A DNA stretch of 64,000 bases from Madurella fahalii (Eukaryota; Ascomycota; Sordariomycetes; Sordariales), in contig CM056876.1 in the NCBI GenBank assembly GCA_029876055.1, forward strand, positions 4,030,001 through 4,094,000, given 5' to 3'. The stretch's first letter is position 1; the number at the start of each line of letters is the position of its first letter. Below, in pieces: positions 11,142 through 21,776 of this stretch. The translations under genes were made by a program, and so were the position numbers. The notes under the pieces were generated by a model. The model saw only the letters and a list, made by a program, of their open reading frames with translations, ran no database searches and was not told the DNA's origin.

Positions 11142-11356
11142 TGTCAGATCGAAAATTGGGATTGCTGTAAGAAAAGGAGAGTAAAAGGATGATTCGCATT
11201 GAAGGAGCGGCGTCTACGCAGCTATCGCTTCTAAGGAGGTGGTAGGTGACAGTGTTGAACTCTGAACGTTCTAAAACTTCCGGCGAAGCCGGTAATTTAT
11301 AGGCCCCTGACCCTGGCAGTGCCCCGCCTGCACCTGACACTCTCCTGCACCTGACA
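11142..11356 (-). repeat. 5' LTR of L215 copy 2
   Basis: This 215-bp LTR is oriented minus. The adjoining TCGAA (11357-11361) is the complement of the TTCGA flank. Confidence 0.88.
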
Positions 11357-11428
11357 TCGAACCCTTTTCGGTACTGAGACATTATAGTCCATCTCCCTCA
11401 ACGTGTTCCTAGAACAACCCTCTTTACA
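11357..11428 (+). mobile_element. L252 LTR fragment, other half of the split copy
   Basis: The sequence CTTTTCGGTACTGAGAC through CTCTTTACA matches the 3' third of L252. Together with 3973-4163 it makes one LTR interrupted by an L215 insertion with TTCGA duplication. Confidence 0.8.
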
Positions 11429-11655
11429 GTCAGGAGGACCCGCCGAATGATACTGGATGATATCACGATACAGGATAGATAAGAACCCTGTGAGGGAACT
11501 CTCTTATACGGGGCACTTCTAATCCGCAAGGATCAGTCTCTATATAATTGATAGGAGGCTGTTCACCAAGATATCGCCCGCTAGTCCAGGTCTTTTCGGT
11601 ATCAAGACATCGTAGTCCATCTCCCTCAACATGTTCCCAGAACAACCCCTTTATA
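11429..11655 (+). mobile_element. L252 LTR, lacking its first bases
   Basis: A second L252 copy begins at internal position GTCAGGAGGACCC and runs to the terminus CCCCTTTATA. About 23 bp of the left end are missing. It abuts the preceding half-copy directly and gypsy B on the right. Confidence 0.75.
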
Positions 11656-14600
11656 TTATCAAAGGATAGTAGAATAAGGTAAGGCCCGTTAGAGCTTATC
11701 TATTAGGACGTAAGGATAGCGAATTTCTCGATACCGAGTTCGATGCAATGCGTATAGCAGGCAAACTCGACTTCATATATAGCCCTACAGCTATCGCCTA
11801 CCCAGCCTTTATCGTTAAGAGGGAGGTTGTAGGTAAAATAAAGAACTGCATAGTCGTCGACCTACACCGTTTGAACGTGTGGGCGATTCTAGATGTCTAC
11901 CCTCTTCCCGACCAGGATGATATAATAGCCGCCGTTTAAGGCAATAAGTTCTTTACCGCATTCGACGCCACCGGCTTCTTCTATCAACTCCCTATTACAA
12001 CCGAGTACTATAACCGAATGGTTATTATAAGTCCCCGAGGGCTCGAAAGATCTAACGTTATACTTATAGGCTTCAAGAACTCGCCTGCCTTTAGGCAACG
12101 ATGGATGGACAGGCTGTTTGAGCCATATAAGTACTTCGTTAGGGCTTATATCGACGATATAATTGTGTTCAGCAAAACTGAGGAGGAGCACCTCGAGCAC
12201 TTAGCTATCGTCTGCGAATTACTTGATAAAGCTAGGCTTTATATCTCAGCCGAGAAGTCTTTCGTAGCGTATCCTGCCGTCCGACTACTCGGATACATTG
12301 TCAACGGCAAGGGCATCACTAAAACTGACGACCGTATCGCCGTATTCAAGAAGCTGAAGTTCCTATAGAACTTGGACGACCTCGAGTACTATATCGGTAT
12401 AGCCTCATAGCTAAGAAAGACGGTTATATGGTTCGATAAGAAGATCGCGCTGTTGCAAAGGAAGAAGACGCAGCTCCTTACAGCGGCAAGAGCTAAATAG
12501 GACCTACCGATCGGAAAAATAAAGGGAGCCTGCAAGGTATATACCTCTACCGTCAAGTTTGACCCTACGGAAGAAGAATTGGAGGCTTTCAGGATCATTC
12601 AGGAGTATATATACGAGCAATCCTTCCTCTACTATCACCAGCCAGACAAGCTACTGTTTATTAAGGTGGACGTATACTATAACGGATTTGGAGCTATCGC
12701 CTTCCAACTTAGTATCGACTGGGACGGTACCTCAATTCCAGGCAAGGATATTTCGAGTTCGAAGATCCAGCCGATTCTATTCCTGTCTCGAGCTACTACT
12801 AATGCCGAGAAGAAATATAGATTAACTGAAGTAGAAGTCACTGCCGTCGTTTGGGTCGTCAGGAAACTTAGAAAGATAATCGAATCTAACCGCTACCCAG
12901 TAAATATCCTAACCGACTATACCTCAACGAAAGGGATAGTAAAGCATATATCACTTCAAACGATAGACCTTGCTAAGGCCAACCTAAAGCTCGTTAATAC
13001 AGCCAATTGGCTTTCGCAATTCGAACTCAATATCTTTTATATCCCTAGTAATCTGAATGTCGTTCCTAATACCCTTTCGCAATTACCGACCTACGAGCAG
13101 GATGAGGCACGTATATAAGCCGATACTTTAGACGAACTCAACGATATCTAGGCACACTTCCTTACCGACAGCGACTAGGACTGCTATTCAGCTGACTAGT
13201 CTAGTACAAAACCAATCCTCAGTAACGAGTTAAGAGCTACTATTGTCAAAGGATATAAGACCGACTACAAATACAGTTATATTTATAAAGCCCTCCGCGA
13301 ACACATAGTAGCAAAATCAGTAACGTTAACGGAAGGAGTATCAGAATCAGTAAAAAACGGTATAAATACGCCAAACGGTTAGAGAAAGCGCCGACGACCG
13401 AAACTTCTATTCGCCTATATACGATCAAGGATAACCTGCTTTTCTATATCAACTACAGTAGGGAGTAAAGTCTTATTTTGCCCGCTTCCTACATTAAGGA
13501 TGTCCTTACTATAGTATATGACGATAAACACTACTTTAGAATAGGAAAGATGATAGCCGACTTTAACGGTATATACTTCTATTAGAAATAGTAGAATGTC
13601 AGGAAATTCGTTATACACTGCACTACTTACCGAGAGAACTAGAAGGACAATCAGTTACCTCCAGGCGAGTTGCAACCCATTCGACCGATATCTTAGCTAT
13701 ATCATACGATTACAATGGACTTCGTTATAGATCTCCTACCAATTCCGTCAGAAGATACCTTCTGGCACATTAAAGGATTCCCTCTACTCGATACTCTGTA
13801 TACCAATACCTGCAAATTTAGTAAGAAGAAGCTATTGTTAGCAGGAAGCAAGAAGTACGGAGTAAAGGAGTAGGCTATCGCGCTACTCCGAGCCTAGACT
13901 TTCGCTGATTAGGGTATCCTAGCCGCTATTATCAGCGATAGAGACTCCAAATTCACTGCAGTACTATAGAAGGAGCTGTTCCGACTACTTAGGACCCGCC
14001 TATTGTTCTCAACCGCATATTACCTACAGACCGACGGACAGTCAGAAAGAATGAACTAAACAGTCGAAATTGCGATTCGGATAAGTATAGCTGACGAGCC
14101 GGATCTGCTATAGCCGTTACTACTACCGGCCTTACAGTACAATTTGAACAACTCAATGACCACCCCGATAGGCAGATCCCTAAACGAGATAGTACTAGGC
14201 TTCAAGCCATATTCTATACTCGATATCCTTAAGGAGACCAGTTCAACCGCTAAGGATAACGAGCTCTCCGACATCCTATACCAATAGTAGCAGAAAGAAG
14301 CTGCGGAACTGATCGACCATACCAATACCCTAACTAAGCTACGTTTTGACAGCAAGTACCAACCTACACAGTTCGATATAGGCAATAAGGTTTACCTTCG
14401 CCTATATACAGGTTACACTTTACTAGGAAAGCCACTAAGGAAGTAGTCTCTACAACGTTCAGGGCCGTAGATAGTCCTTAAGAAAGTTAGGGACCTCGTA
14501 TACCGATTAGACTTCTCTAACTACTAGAAGATCTATCCTATCTTTTCAGTTATACAGCTCTATATAGTAGATCAAGGAAAGGACCTATTTGAGAGAAAAG

Positions 14601-14900
14601 CTCTACTACCCGGACTGATATAGGTAGAAGGAGATAAGGAGGAGTAATAGGAAGTTGATAGAATTGTCAGTTATTGCATTCGTTGGAAACAGGAACGTCC
14701 TCGCGTTGAATACCTTGTTAGATAGAAAGGATTCGAAGTAAAAGACGACTAGTGGATCGCAAGATAACAACTCGTTTAAACTGCCCGAAAGATCGTTGAC
14801 AGGTACGAAGCGAAGTACAAGATCGACTGGGAGGCTAAATAAAAGAAGAAGGGAGTAGAATCCAAAGAATAGGTCAAAGTCGATAAGATTCTGGTAACAG
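11656..14900 (+). mobile_element. Ty3/gypsy element B pol with chromodomain-like tail, decayed
   Basis: Domains run in order. Reverse transcriptase (about 11680-12370): VDLHRLNVWAILDVYPLPD, FTAFDATGFFYQLPI, the active-site AYIDDIIVFSKT. RNase H (about 12570-13090): VDVYYNGFGAIAFQL, RLTEVEVTAVVW, NILTDYTSTKG. Integrase (about 13690-14200): TMDFVIDLLPIP, IISDRDSKFTAVL, AYYLQTDGQSERMN. A chromodomain-like end (about 14650-14830): RPRVEYLVR then KGFEVKDD. The longest surviving open stretch is 12579-13118. Stops are mainly TAG/TAA at former Gln or Trp codons. Protease and gag are missing because the left end is cut by L252 sequence. Chromodomain placement at the integrase end is typical of chromoviruses. 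Confidence 0.88.
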
Positions 14901-15786
14901 ACCGACAGATAGTTGTCAGCCTACTACAAAGAAGAAGAGAAAACTGACGGATAAGCCGTTATAACATTCAATATACTCAGGAGAGTAATCTTCTTTTTAA
15001 TAAAGGAGAGAAAGAGAAGTAGTCGTTTTGCAACAACGTTTATTCTTAATGACAGTAGTATACCAATAGGGGCCTAGGAGGTCAAGCATCGCGACTATAA
15101 CAACTTTACTTATTACTTAGACAGGACCTCAGCAGCACCTGAGCAGTATTCAATACATCGTTAGTTATAACGAATATATCGTTATACAAATTCGCTGTAA
15201 AAAACGTGCGCTCAATTTAATCGATTTCCAGCCCTCTCTTACACACAGATCTTCTACCCACTTCTTCAATTTCCAATACTTCTACCACCTCCACTACAAT
15301 AACCGCCATCGCCCCCCCCCAACGTTATATCGAATATCGTCGTCCTTCCTCGTAACGGCGTAGCCGTCATTATAGGCAGCATCGTGGCCTTCAATTACAT
15401 GTTTCCGCGAAGGCGCTGGCACCTGCAGTACCCAAGCTGCCTAGAAAGCGACCTAGAGCGACCGAAGTGACCGCCCGAAGGGCCTAAACGACCAAACTGT
15501 CATCTACAACGAGCGTAACATCAAGAAGGACACTGCCAGTAGTAAGATAGCGCAATTTAGACCTATTAACGAGGTTGATATAACCGATAACCTCGAGAAC
15601 GACCCTCTAACCGGTCCTATCGATATATCCGACGTCAATATATTCGGATCAGTCACCGATAACGTCGATACTATTAACGCTGATAAGACCGTAACTCCCA
15701 ATAAGCGTTATAACAGAGTAAGCAACTAGAGCCGCCTTAGTAACCAAGGGAATAACAGCAGTCCTATTATCTGAAGCGATAATACC
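14901..15786 (+). mobile_element. Gypsy B 3' end and adjoining gag-like remnant
   Basis: A purine-rich tract near 15003-15020 (AAAGGAGAGAAAGAGAAG) after the pol end resembles a polypurine tract. A run of ten C occurs at about 15313. From about 15500 to 15730 the plus strand has an open hydrophilic frame (NERNIKKDTASSKIAQF, then ENDPLTGPIDISDVNIFG) that could be a gag N-terminus of another gypsy copy. LTR ends could not be fixed. Confidence 0.4.
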
Positions 15787-16037
15787 TATAAAGGGGTTGT
15801 TCTAGGAACACGTTGAGGGAGATGGACCACGATATCTTGATACCGAAAAGACCTAGACCAGCAGGCGATATCTTAGTAAACAGCCTCCTATCAATTACAT
15901 AGAGACTGATCCTTACGGATCAGAAGTGCTCCGCGTAAGAGAGTTTCCTCACGGGGTTCTTATCTATCCTATATCGTGACATCATCCAGCATCATTCGAC
16001 GGGTCCTCCTGACCTTCGTCTAGAGACTCTCGTTACA
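15787..16037 (-). mobile_element. L252 LTR at the gypsy/copia junction
   Basis: This is a full-length L252 in reverse orientation, from TATAAAGGGG (RIP form of TGTAAAGGGG) to CTCTCGTTACA. The flanks ATACC and ATATA do not form a duplication. The sequence on its left is gypsy-like and on its right is the broken end of a copia pol, so it probably marks a recombination or deletion breakpoint rather than a clean insertion. Confidence 0.8.
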
Positions 16038-18098
16038 ATATACCTTATATTCGACTGTGGTAGGCCCTTTGATTCGTATGCCTTGGGTATGCTGGACCAG
16101 GTGTTCTAATGCCTGTGGGCTAGGATGGCCAAGCCGTAAATGCCATAAGTCAGTAATCGCTTTGCTGGGCCGTCTTTAGGTGTATGTGTTGAACTTGTTG
16201 CGACGTGTGACGAAGGCTGCGTTGGAATAGGAGCGAGGTAGGTCTTCCAAGACAAACTGGTCGTATCGATCTACTAGGTAGCCAAGGACGAAGCCGTTGG
16301 ATCTCCGTAAGCAGTTGTTGCCAGGACTTGTATCCCACTAGATCCCTTGCTTTCGCAGCTGCTGTAAAGACACCAGGTTGCAGACAAACCCAGGGCAGTA
16401 GGCCACGTCTCGAAGCTGTAGGACGTAGGTAGTTTGTTGGCGCTGCTTTATGTTTTGCTATTGAGGTCGTGACGGCTGGTGTCCCTGAATCTGGATATCC
16501 ATATCTCCGTACCCTTAGATAGGTACTGGGCTGTCCCCGGCCCACATATAATCGCTAGGCTCGGCCTTCTTGAAATTATTGAACCTATGTCTTTGGTTAA
16601 AGATGTAAATAGTAGTTCCAGAGTCTAGGATAGCTGAATTCTTTAAAGGATACTTAGTTGTTAAGAGGGCTGTCTTTGCAATCAGAAAACTGCTAGGGCA
16701 GCGGCCGATTTTCCGGCCTAGTCAACTCTGTGACTCTATCTAATACCTCAGCTTCTCGACTTCTTTTTGCAACGTCGGATCCTTTAAGGCCTCGTCGACC
16801 CTGATCCGAACGTGGTCTCTTTCAGTAAAACCTTCAGGTGCTAATTCTGGAAAGGCATAGTAGCATCTCTGCAAATGGTGGAACTGGCTACAATAGGGAT
16901 ATGTGGTTGTAGCTATGCCTAAGGCCTTCCTTGGCCCTATTTTAGGTCTTTTGCCCTCTAGGGTCTCGGCCTTGCCCGGAGCTTTACTCCGCTTTTTAGG
17001 CTTGCTACCGCCAGAGTCACCCTGTTGCGTTCGTTGACCATTGTTTTGTTCCCCCCCATTACTACTAGGGCCGACTTCGCTATCAGAAGCGTCCTCCTGA
17101 TAGGCCTCTTTACCACCTTTTGTAGCAGCGAAGGAAGGGCCAAACGCGCCTTTTGCTATCCGGTAGCTACCCGGTCTGCAGGCTCTCGTTAACTGCTTTA
17201 CCTCCTCCCGAAAGTCGTTAGCCACCTCTCGGTAGGTCAGGGTTAACTGCAATGCCTTTACTCCTTTTACTAGCTTATAGGCCGTAACCCAGTGACTCAT
17301 AATCGGCTTTACTATATTAGTGAAATCCTGGAACTAGGCACTTGTCGATAGAGCCTCAGGAACTTTCTTCCTCTGGGCGTTAGAGAGCGCTTACTCCCAA
17401 TTCTCGGACCATCTAATTAGGTCCTTAGGGACTCGTACGAGGGGTTTGACGGCTTGTCGATAGACTTTGCAAGCGTCTGAAAGTGCTTTGTCGTTACTAA
17501 TACCGGCTTGGGTTTGAAAAGCCGAATACCACTCTGAGATTATCTCGGTCGGGTCGTAGGAAGTAAGCTGGTAATATAGACTAACTGTCTTCAGAATCCA
17601 CTGCTTTAGCCGCTCGATCTTATCGGTTTATTGCTCGTACTTCTTAAGCTCGGCTTGGTAAATAGACCATTCGAGCTGGAAGGTACGAAAACCGTCTGCC
17701 GTAAGGTTGCTGATTCCAATTGCTGACGTAGTTGCAATTGCTGACGTAGTTGAACCCGTTGCCGGGGTTGCCGTCTGGTCGTCCTCAACCACAGATTCAG
17801 TATACCCTCTAGCTGTAATAGTTGACTGGGTAGGGCTTTTGTACTTATGACGTGCTGGGTCCGGAGCCGTAGGTTCACTGAGGAATGGAGTAAGACCCTG
17901 AATCTGGGCCCACGTATTGCCGGCAACGGCCTGGGCTTGGAACTGCAGGTTCCAGGATTCCCAGTCGTCGGAACTAGTTAGGTAGACAGTCTTATCGTTG
18001 TTGATAGCAGTCATCTTGAATCAGGTTCAGAGACGCTTTTGAATGTACTTCCTTTATTGGCTGGCTTAATCGGAGGTTAAGCGAATGAGACTCTTAAT
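16038..18098 (-). mobile_element. Ty1/copia element: gag, protease and GAG-pre-integrase, truncated
   Basis: On the minus strand gag starts at 18014 with MTAINNDKTVYLTSSDDWES, typical of fungal copia gag (paired Trp region). Its C-terminal part is at 17300-16740 with the finger-like TYPYCSQFHHLQRCYYAF. A protease motif ILDSGTTIYIFN follows near 16620. A GAG-pre-integrase motif DLWHLRLGHPSPQALEHLV lies near 16120. The reading is cut at 16038 by an L252 LTR, removing the integrase core, RT and RNase H. Fewer stops are present than in the gypsy elements. Upstream is a primer site and a 274-bp LTR, so this is the 5' half of an element. Confidence 0.88.
18081..18097 (-). promoter_or_regulatory. 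Primer-binding site matching an internal part of tRNA-Lys(CUU)
   Basis: Right after the LTR end, separated by one base, the element strand reads TTAAGAGTCTCATTCGC. Its complement is the D-stem/anticodon-arm segment GCGAATGAGACTCTTAA, which looks like tRNA-Lys with anticodon CUU. Copia-type elements are known to prime from the cleaved 5' half of a tRNA inside the anticodon loop. The match was made from memory of the tRNA, not from a search. Confidence 0.6.
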
Positions 18099-18372
18099 TG
18101 TCGGATGCACAGCACCTCTGAACGTTCGGAGTTAAACTTGGGATGGAAATTCAGATGTAAATTGAGGATGGAAAATTGAGGATGTCTTTTTTCCTCTTTG
18201 TCTAACGGAGGTGAACTTCCTTCTTATTCCCAACTTCCTGGACCACGGAGACCCGGGTTGACGGGTCTCCGAGAGATCAGATCACACTTATCCGAGTCAT
18301 ACTAATCCGGATCACACTGATCCGGGTTCGTGTTTTGCAGATCCAGGATCCAGCTTCCTGACCCTTTTGACA
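18099..18372 (-). repeat. 5' LTR of the copia element (family C274)
   Basis: This is a 274-bp LTR. In element orientation it begins TGTCAAAAGGGTCAGG and ends GCATCCGACA. A second copy is at 20320-20599. Its ends resemble those of family T275. It contains the inverted pair GGAGACCCG / CGGGTCTCC. Confidence 0.85.
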
Positions 18373-18942
18373 GGTACTTTCTACCTTGGATATATAGCTT
18401 CGTACACCAATACTCCCAGCCTTACAGTCAAATAGCGTACAACCTTAGATCTTCTAGACGTTACATAACCCCTGAGAAGCCAAATCGTAGTCAATACTTA
18501 TCAAGACTCGCATTACCAACCATCAAAACAACTCTCTGACTTCGATATTAGCTGTTGTAGATCAACTTACCAAGGGTACAATGGCTGTAATGTACTAAGT
18601 TGCTCTTTTATAGTCAGAGGTCTCTTTGCTCCGCAAGGTCAACGAGGCACTAAGCAAGTGCCGGAGAGTTAAAAGAATACGTATACAACTTAGAGGATTA
18701 CTTACTGTACAAGATGCACAGGATCTACTGGCCCAGAAAACTGTAGGTAGGGAGGTAGTAGGAGATACATAGCCAGAAGGCAGTAGTACAGTAGCGAGTC
18801 ATACGAAGGTTCGGTACTATAGTGTGTGTAGTAAGCTTGGCTATAATACGCGTACTTACTAAGAGGCTATAGAATCCTCAGATTCAGCTGTTTCTAATGT
18901 AATTATCGTTGGTTCCTAGTGTTGTTATATTGCAATTGCAGA
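18373..18942 (+). mobile_element. Pogo/Fot-like DNA transposase, C-terminal remnant
   Basis: The plus strand reads SILIKTRITNHQNNSLTSI, then VVDQLTKGTMAVMY, SLLRKVNEALSKCRRVKRIR, LLTVQDAQDLLAQK and a terminal cysteine cluster CSKLGYNTRTY. This is the characteristic tail of fungal Pogo/Fot-type DDE transposases, which ends in a CCHC-like knuckle. The N-terminal DNA-binding and DDE domains are absent, cut off by the copia LTR. Several in-frame TAG stops show it is dead. Confidence 0.75.
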
Positions 18943-19217
18943 TGTCAAAAAGGGTCAGGCGCTAGTCCAAGGATCAGGATCACAGGATCTAGTGCAGAAG
19001 TCAAACCTATGTACTCTAGTCAGCTAAAGCAGGTTGGCAGCTAACTGTGCCACTGTACGGACGTCATCCTGTATGCGTATCTCGTCTATAAAAGGAGCAA
19101 ACTCTCCAGAAAAGATAGACGGGAGCAAGACAATGGAGACAAGGACAATCAAAGACAAGACACACAAAAATCCTCAGCTGTCATTTCCCAAGATTCAGAG
19201 ATGCTGTGTTTCCGACA
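18943..19217 (+). mobile_element. Solo LTR of family T275 with target duplication GCAGA
   Basis: This 275-bp LTR runs TGTCAAAAAGGGTCAGG to GTGTTTCCGACA with perfect GCAGA on both sides (18938-18942, 19218-19222). An internal TATAAAAG at 19087-19094 sits where a U3 promoter should lie, which sets the orientation. Other copies: 21246-21529, 21777-22057, 29104-29396, 31248-31501. Confidence 0.9.
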
Positions 19218-19254
19218 GCAGATAGTATTTGTAGGGTTATAGAAAGTAGATCAT

Positions 19255-19469
19255 TGTCAGATCGAAAATGGGGATTGTTGTGAGAAAAGGAGAGTGAAAG
19301 GATGATTCGTATTGAAGGAGCGGCGTCTGCGCAGCTATCGCTTCTAAGGAGGTAGTAGGTGACAGTGTTGAACTCTGAACATTCCAAAACTTCCGGCGAA
19401 GCCGGTAATTTATAGGCCCCTAACCCTGGCAGTGCCCCACCTGCACCTGACACCCTCCTACACCTGACA
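19255..19469 (-). mobile_element. Solo LTR of family L215 with target duplication ATCAT
   Basis: An exact-length 215-bp L215 LTR is flanked by ATCAT at 19250-19254 and 19470-19474. It is less decayed than the LTRs in the two full copies. The perfect duplication confirms the true ends of the family. Confidence 0.92.
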
Positions 19470-19908
19470 ATCATTCACTTAAATAGATCATTCACTTATA
19501 ACGTACGTTATATCTCTATTAATATTTAATTAAAAAACTCTTTTCTTTCTACTTCGTTAGCTACTTGCCCGTAAAGCCAGCAAAACAGCTACAACCTACA
19601 TCAATTAATTCCTCTCAAAAAGCTCTACCTAACGATACTGTTTACAGTCGCGCAGTATCTATTGCGTAGCTGTAGTTGGGCCCGAAAGTCAGACTGGGCT
19701 AAGCGCCCGAGCTATCAGCAAAATCTTCACAGCAGGTCTGTCAGCCTAACGGCTTTACAAGTCAGGCACTAATGAGCCTAGCCAATCGCTAGAGTCCTTA
19801 AAAAGGCACCCTAGCTACACAGCTACACCAGCCACTCCCTGGCTACACCAGCTACCCCTTATCCACACTAGCTATCTCTAAACTACACCAGCTACTTTCC
19901 TATCTACT
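19470..19908 (+). other. Likely 5' untranslated region of the Tad-type LINE
   Basis: There is no ORF. The last 110 bases repeat the short phrase GCTACACCAGCTA several times (about 19815-19900) directly before the ATG of ORF1, an internal-promoter-like or UTR region of the LINE. Confidence 0.4.
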
Positions 19909-20319
19909 ATGAACAGCGTTGAGATGGAAATAGATATAGGAAGCAGAGCAACTATAGAGGAGACTCTGGCTTCAACCCCAACCCTAACCCTGACCCCGAC
20001 CTCAACCTCAGTCCTAACCCTAACCCTGGCTCTAGCTCCAGCTTCAGCTTCGGCTTCGGCTCAAACTCCACAACTACTTTGGCCTCCCCATACAACAACT
20101 AACCACGTAAACAACAGCCCAAGAAGATCCCAAGGATTTACCCAGGTTTAATAGGTCTATACTCGCAGTAACCAACTAAACTACCCTTCTCCAGGAGATT
20201 TCGATAGTTTGGTTAACAAGCTCCTTACCTTTGTACCAACTGGAAGCAAGGATAGAGCTCAGAGCCTAGCAAAGGAAATACAACAGACTTACCGAAAAGC
20301 TGTTATAATACCTAGGTCA

Positions 20320-20599
20320 TGTCGGATGCACAGTACCTCTGAACGTTCAGAGTTAAATTTAGGATGGAAATTCCGGATCGAAAATTCAGGATCTCTTGTT
20401 TTCTTCCTTGTCTAACGGAGGTGAACTTCCTTCTTATTCCCAATTTCCTGGACTACGGAGACCCGTCAACCCGGGTCTCCGAGAGATCGGATCACACTTA
20501 TCCGAGTCACACTAATCCGGATCACACTGATCCGGGTTCGTGTTTTGCAGATCCAGGATCCAGCTTCTTGACCCTTTTGACACATAACCCTTTTTGACA
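20320..20599 (-). mobile_element. Solo LTR of the copia family (C274) with target duplication GGTCA
   Basis: It runs from TGTCGGATGCACAG to CCCTTTTTGACA, flanked by GGTCA at 20315-20319 and 20600-20604. It ends with a 17-bp duplication of the terminal motif (TTTTGACACATAACCC then TTTTTGACA), making it 280 bp rather than 274. Confidence 0.88.
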
Positions 20600-21245
20600 G
20601 GTCAGTCTCAATAGTTACCCTATCTAACCTTCGAAAGGTAGTGGCTGAGGAAGTGAGAGCGGCTCTCTAGGAACCCAGCCAACTAAGCCAATCTAACTAA
20701 CCCGAACTTGGGCTGATATTGCCCGGGGAAATCTAACTATCCCAACCTTAGCCCAGCCAGCCAAGGTGATCCTAGCGAAGGCAAGCCATGAGATTTTAGT
20801 CAAAGGCAACGGCCTATTATCCGACTCAGCCAAGCGAAGCTCCCTGGAAATAGTCCAAGCAGTTAATCAAGCCTCGAATCGAAAGGGGGCTGTAGCAGCC
20901 CAGAAGCTTTCTAGTGGGGATATAGTCATCATCTTCTCAGATCCAGCTACTCAGGACTGGCACTCTTCTAACAACAACTGGATCTAACAAGCCTTTGGAG
21001 CTGAGGCGAAGGAGGTCCAAAGGACTTTTGCAGTTCTAGTCAAAGGACTTCGACGAAAGGATCTTCAAGGGGTCACGGAGCTGGAATTCGGCGAAGACCT
21101 ATGTCTAAAATCACTCGACAAGGTCAAATTTCAGTACCCGAAGGACCAAAACCTTATCTGGTGTAAGAGGGTGCGCAGTAAACCACTCTGCCAATGAACC
21201 AAAAGATCCGCCAGTTCAATCACTCCGTGATTGAACGCTGCGTAC

Positions 21246-21529
21246 TGTCGGAAACACGGCACCTCTGAATCTTGGGAAATGACAGTTGAGATTTTTATGT
21301 GTCTTGTCTTGATTGTGTTGATTGTCCCTTTTCTGTTGCTCTCCTCTGTCCCGTCTATCTTTGCTGGAGAGATTGCTCCTTTTATAGACGAGATACGCGT
21401 ACAGGATGACGTCCGTACAGTGGCGCAGTTAGCTGCCAGCCTGCTTTAGCTGACTAGAATACATGGGTTTGACTCCTGCACTAGATCCTGTGATCCTGAT
21501 CCTTGGACTAGTGCCTGACCCTTTTGACA
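21246..21529 (-). mobile_element. Solo LTR of family T275 with target duplication CGTAC
   Basis: This 284-bp LTR runs TGTCGGAAACACGG to CCCTTTTGACA with perfect CGTAC duplication (21241-21245, 21530-21534), inserted into the LINE ORF1. Confidence 0.9.
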
Positions 21530-21776
21530 CGTACCACTTGCTTATATCACGTACCTGGGGCTGCGCCCTCAGCCGGTCCCATGACACCTGGGTAACGGTC
21601 TTAGTTATCCTCACCAACCAACAAGAGACCAAAACAGTCTGTGATTCAGGGGTAATTTTCAGGGTATAGATCTTCAACTGCGAGCTCTACTAGGCTCCTC
21701 TACAGCCAACTCAGTGCTTCAAGTGCTGGAAATAGGGGCACACTAGCCAGTACTGTAAAAAGGAGGCCCTATGTCC

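Larger units (their letters stand above)
8884..11356 (-). mobile_element. L215 non-autonomous LTR retrotransposon, copy 2 (inverted)
   Basis: This 2,473-bp element has LTRs at 8884-9098 and 11142-11356 and is an inverted copy of 1243-3972 without the 257-bp insertion. Both tandem-repeat blocks are present. In element orientation the 5' flank is TTCGA and the 3' flank is ACCGC, the reverse of copy 1. No coding capacity was seen; short reading frames within it are not conserved as proteins. RIP-type transitions separate the two copies. Confidence 0.85.
19909..21776 (+). mobile_element. Tad-type LINE ORF1 (gag-like), nested insertions, truncated
   Basis: The ATG at 19909 opens an acidic then Ser/Thr/Pro-rich N-terminus. 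The middle reads VILAKASHEILVKGNGLLSD, EIVQAVNQAS and QKLSSGDIVIIFSD, then FAVLVKGLRRKDLQGVTELEF, the core of Tad/I-clade ORF1 proteins. The end has a CCHC zinc knuckle CFKCWKWGHTSQYC, with the Trp codon now TAG. Two solo LTRs interrupt the frame (20320-20599 and 21246-21529), and a third LTR at 21777 ends it just after KEALCP. ORF2 (endonuclease and RT) is absent. ORF1 would bind element RNA; this copy is dead. Confidence 0.82.

Noticed and set aside
1243..11356. Palindromic DNA transposon or replication-related giant inverted repeat
   Set aside because: Each arm has its own direct LTRs and insertion-site duplications, so the arms are two LTR retrotransposons, not transposon ends.
16150..16545. 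131-codon minus-strand frame
   Set aside because: It is an out-of-frame reading over the copia protease/GAG-pre-integrase region; the real motifs are in another frame.
18373..18942. Host zinc-knuckle gene
   Set aside because: The order of motifs matches the tail of Pogo/Fot transposases and the 5' side is cut by an LTR.
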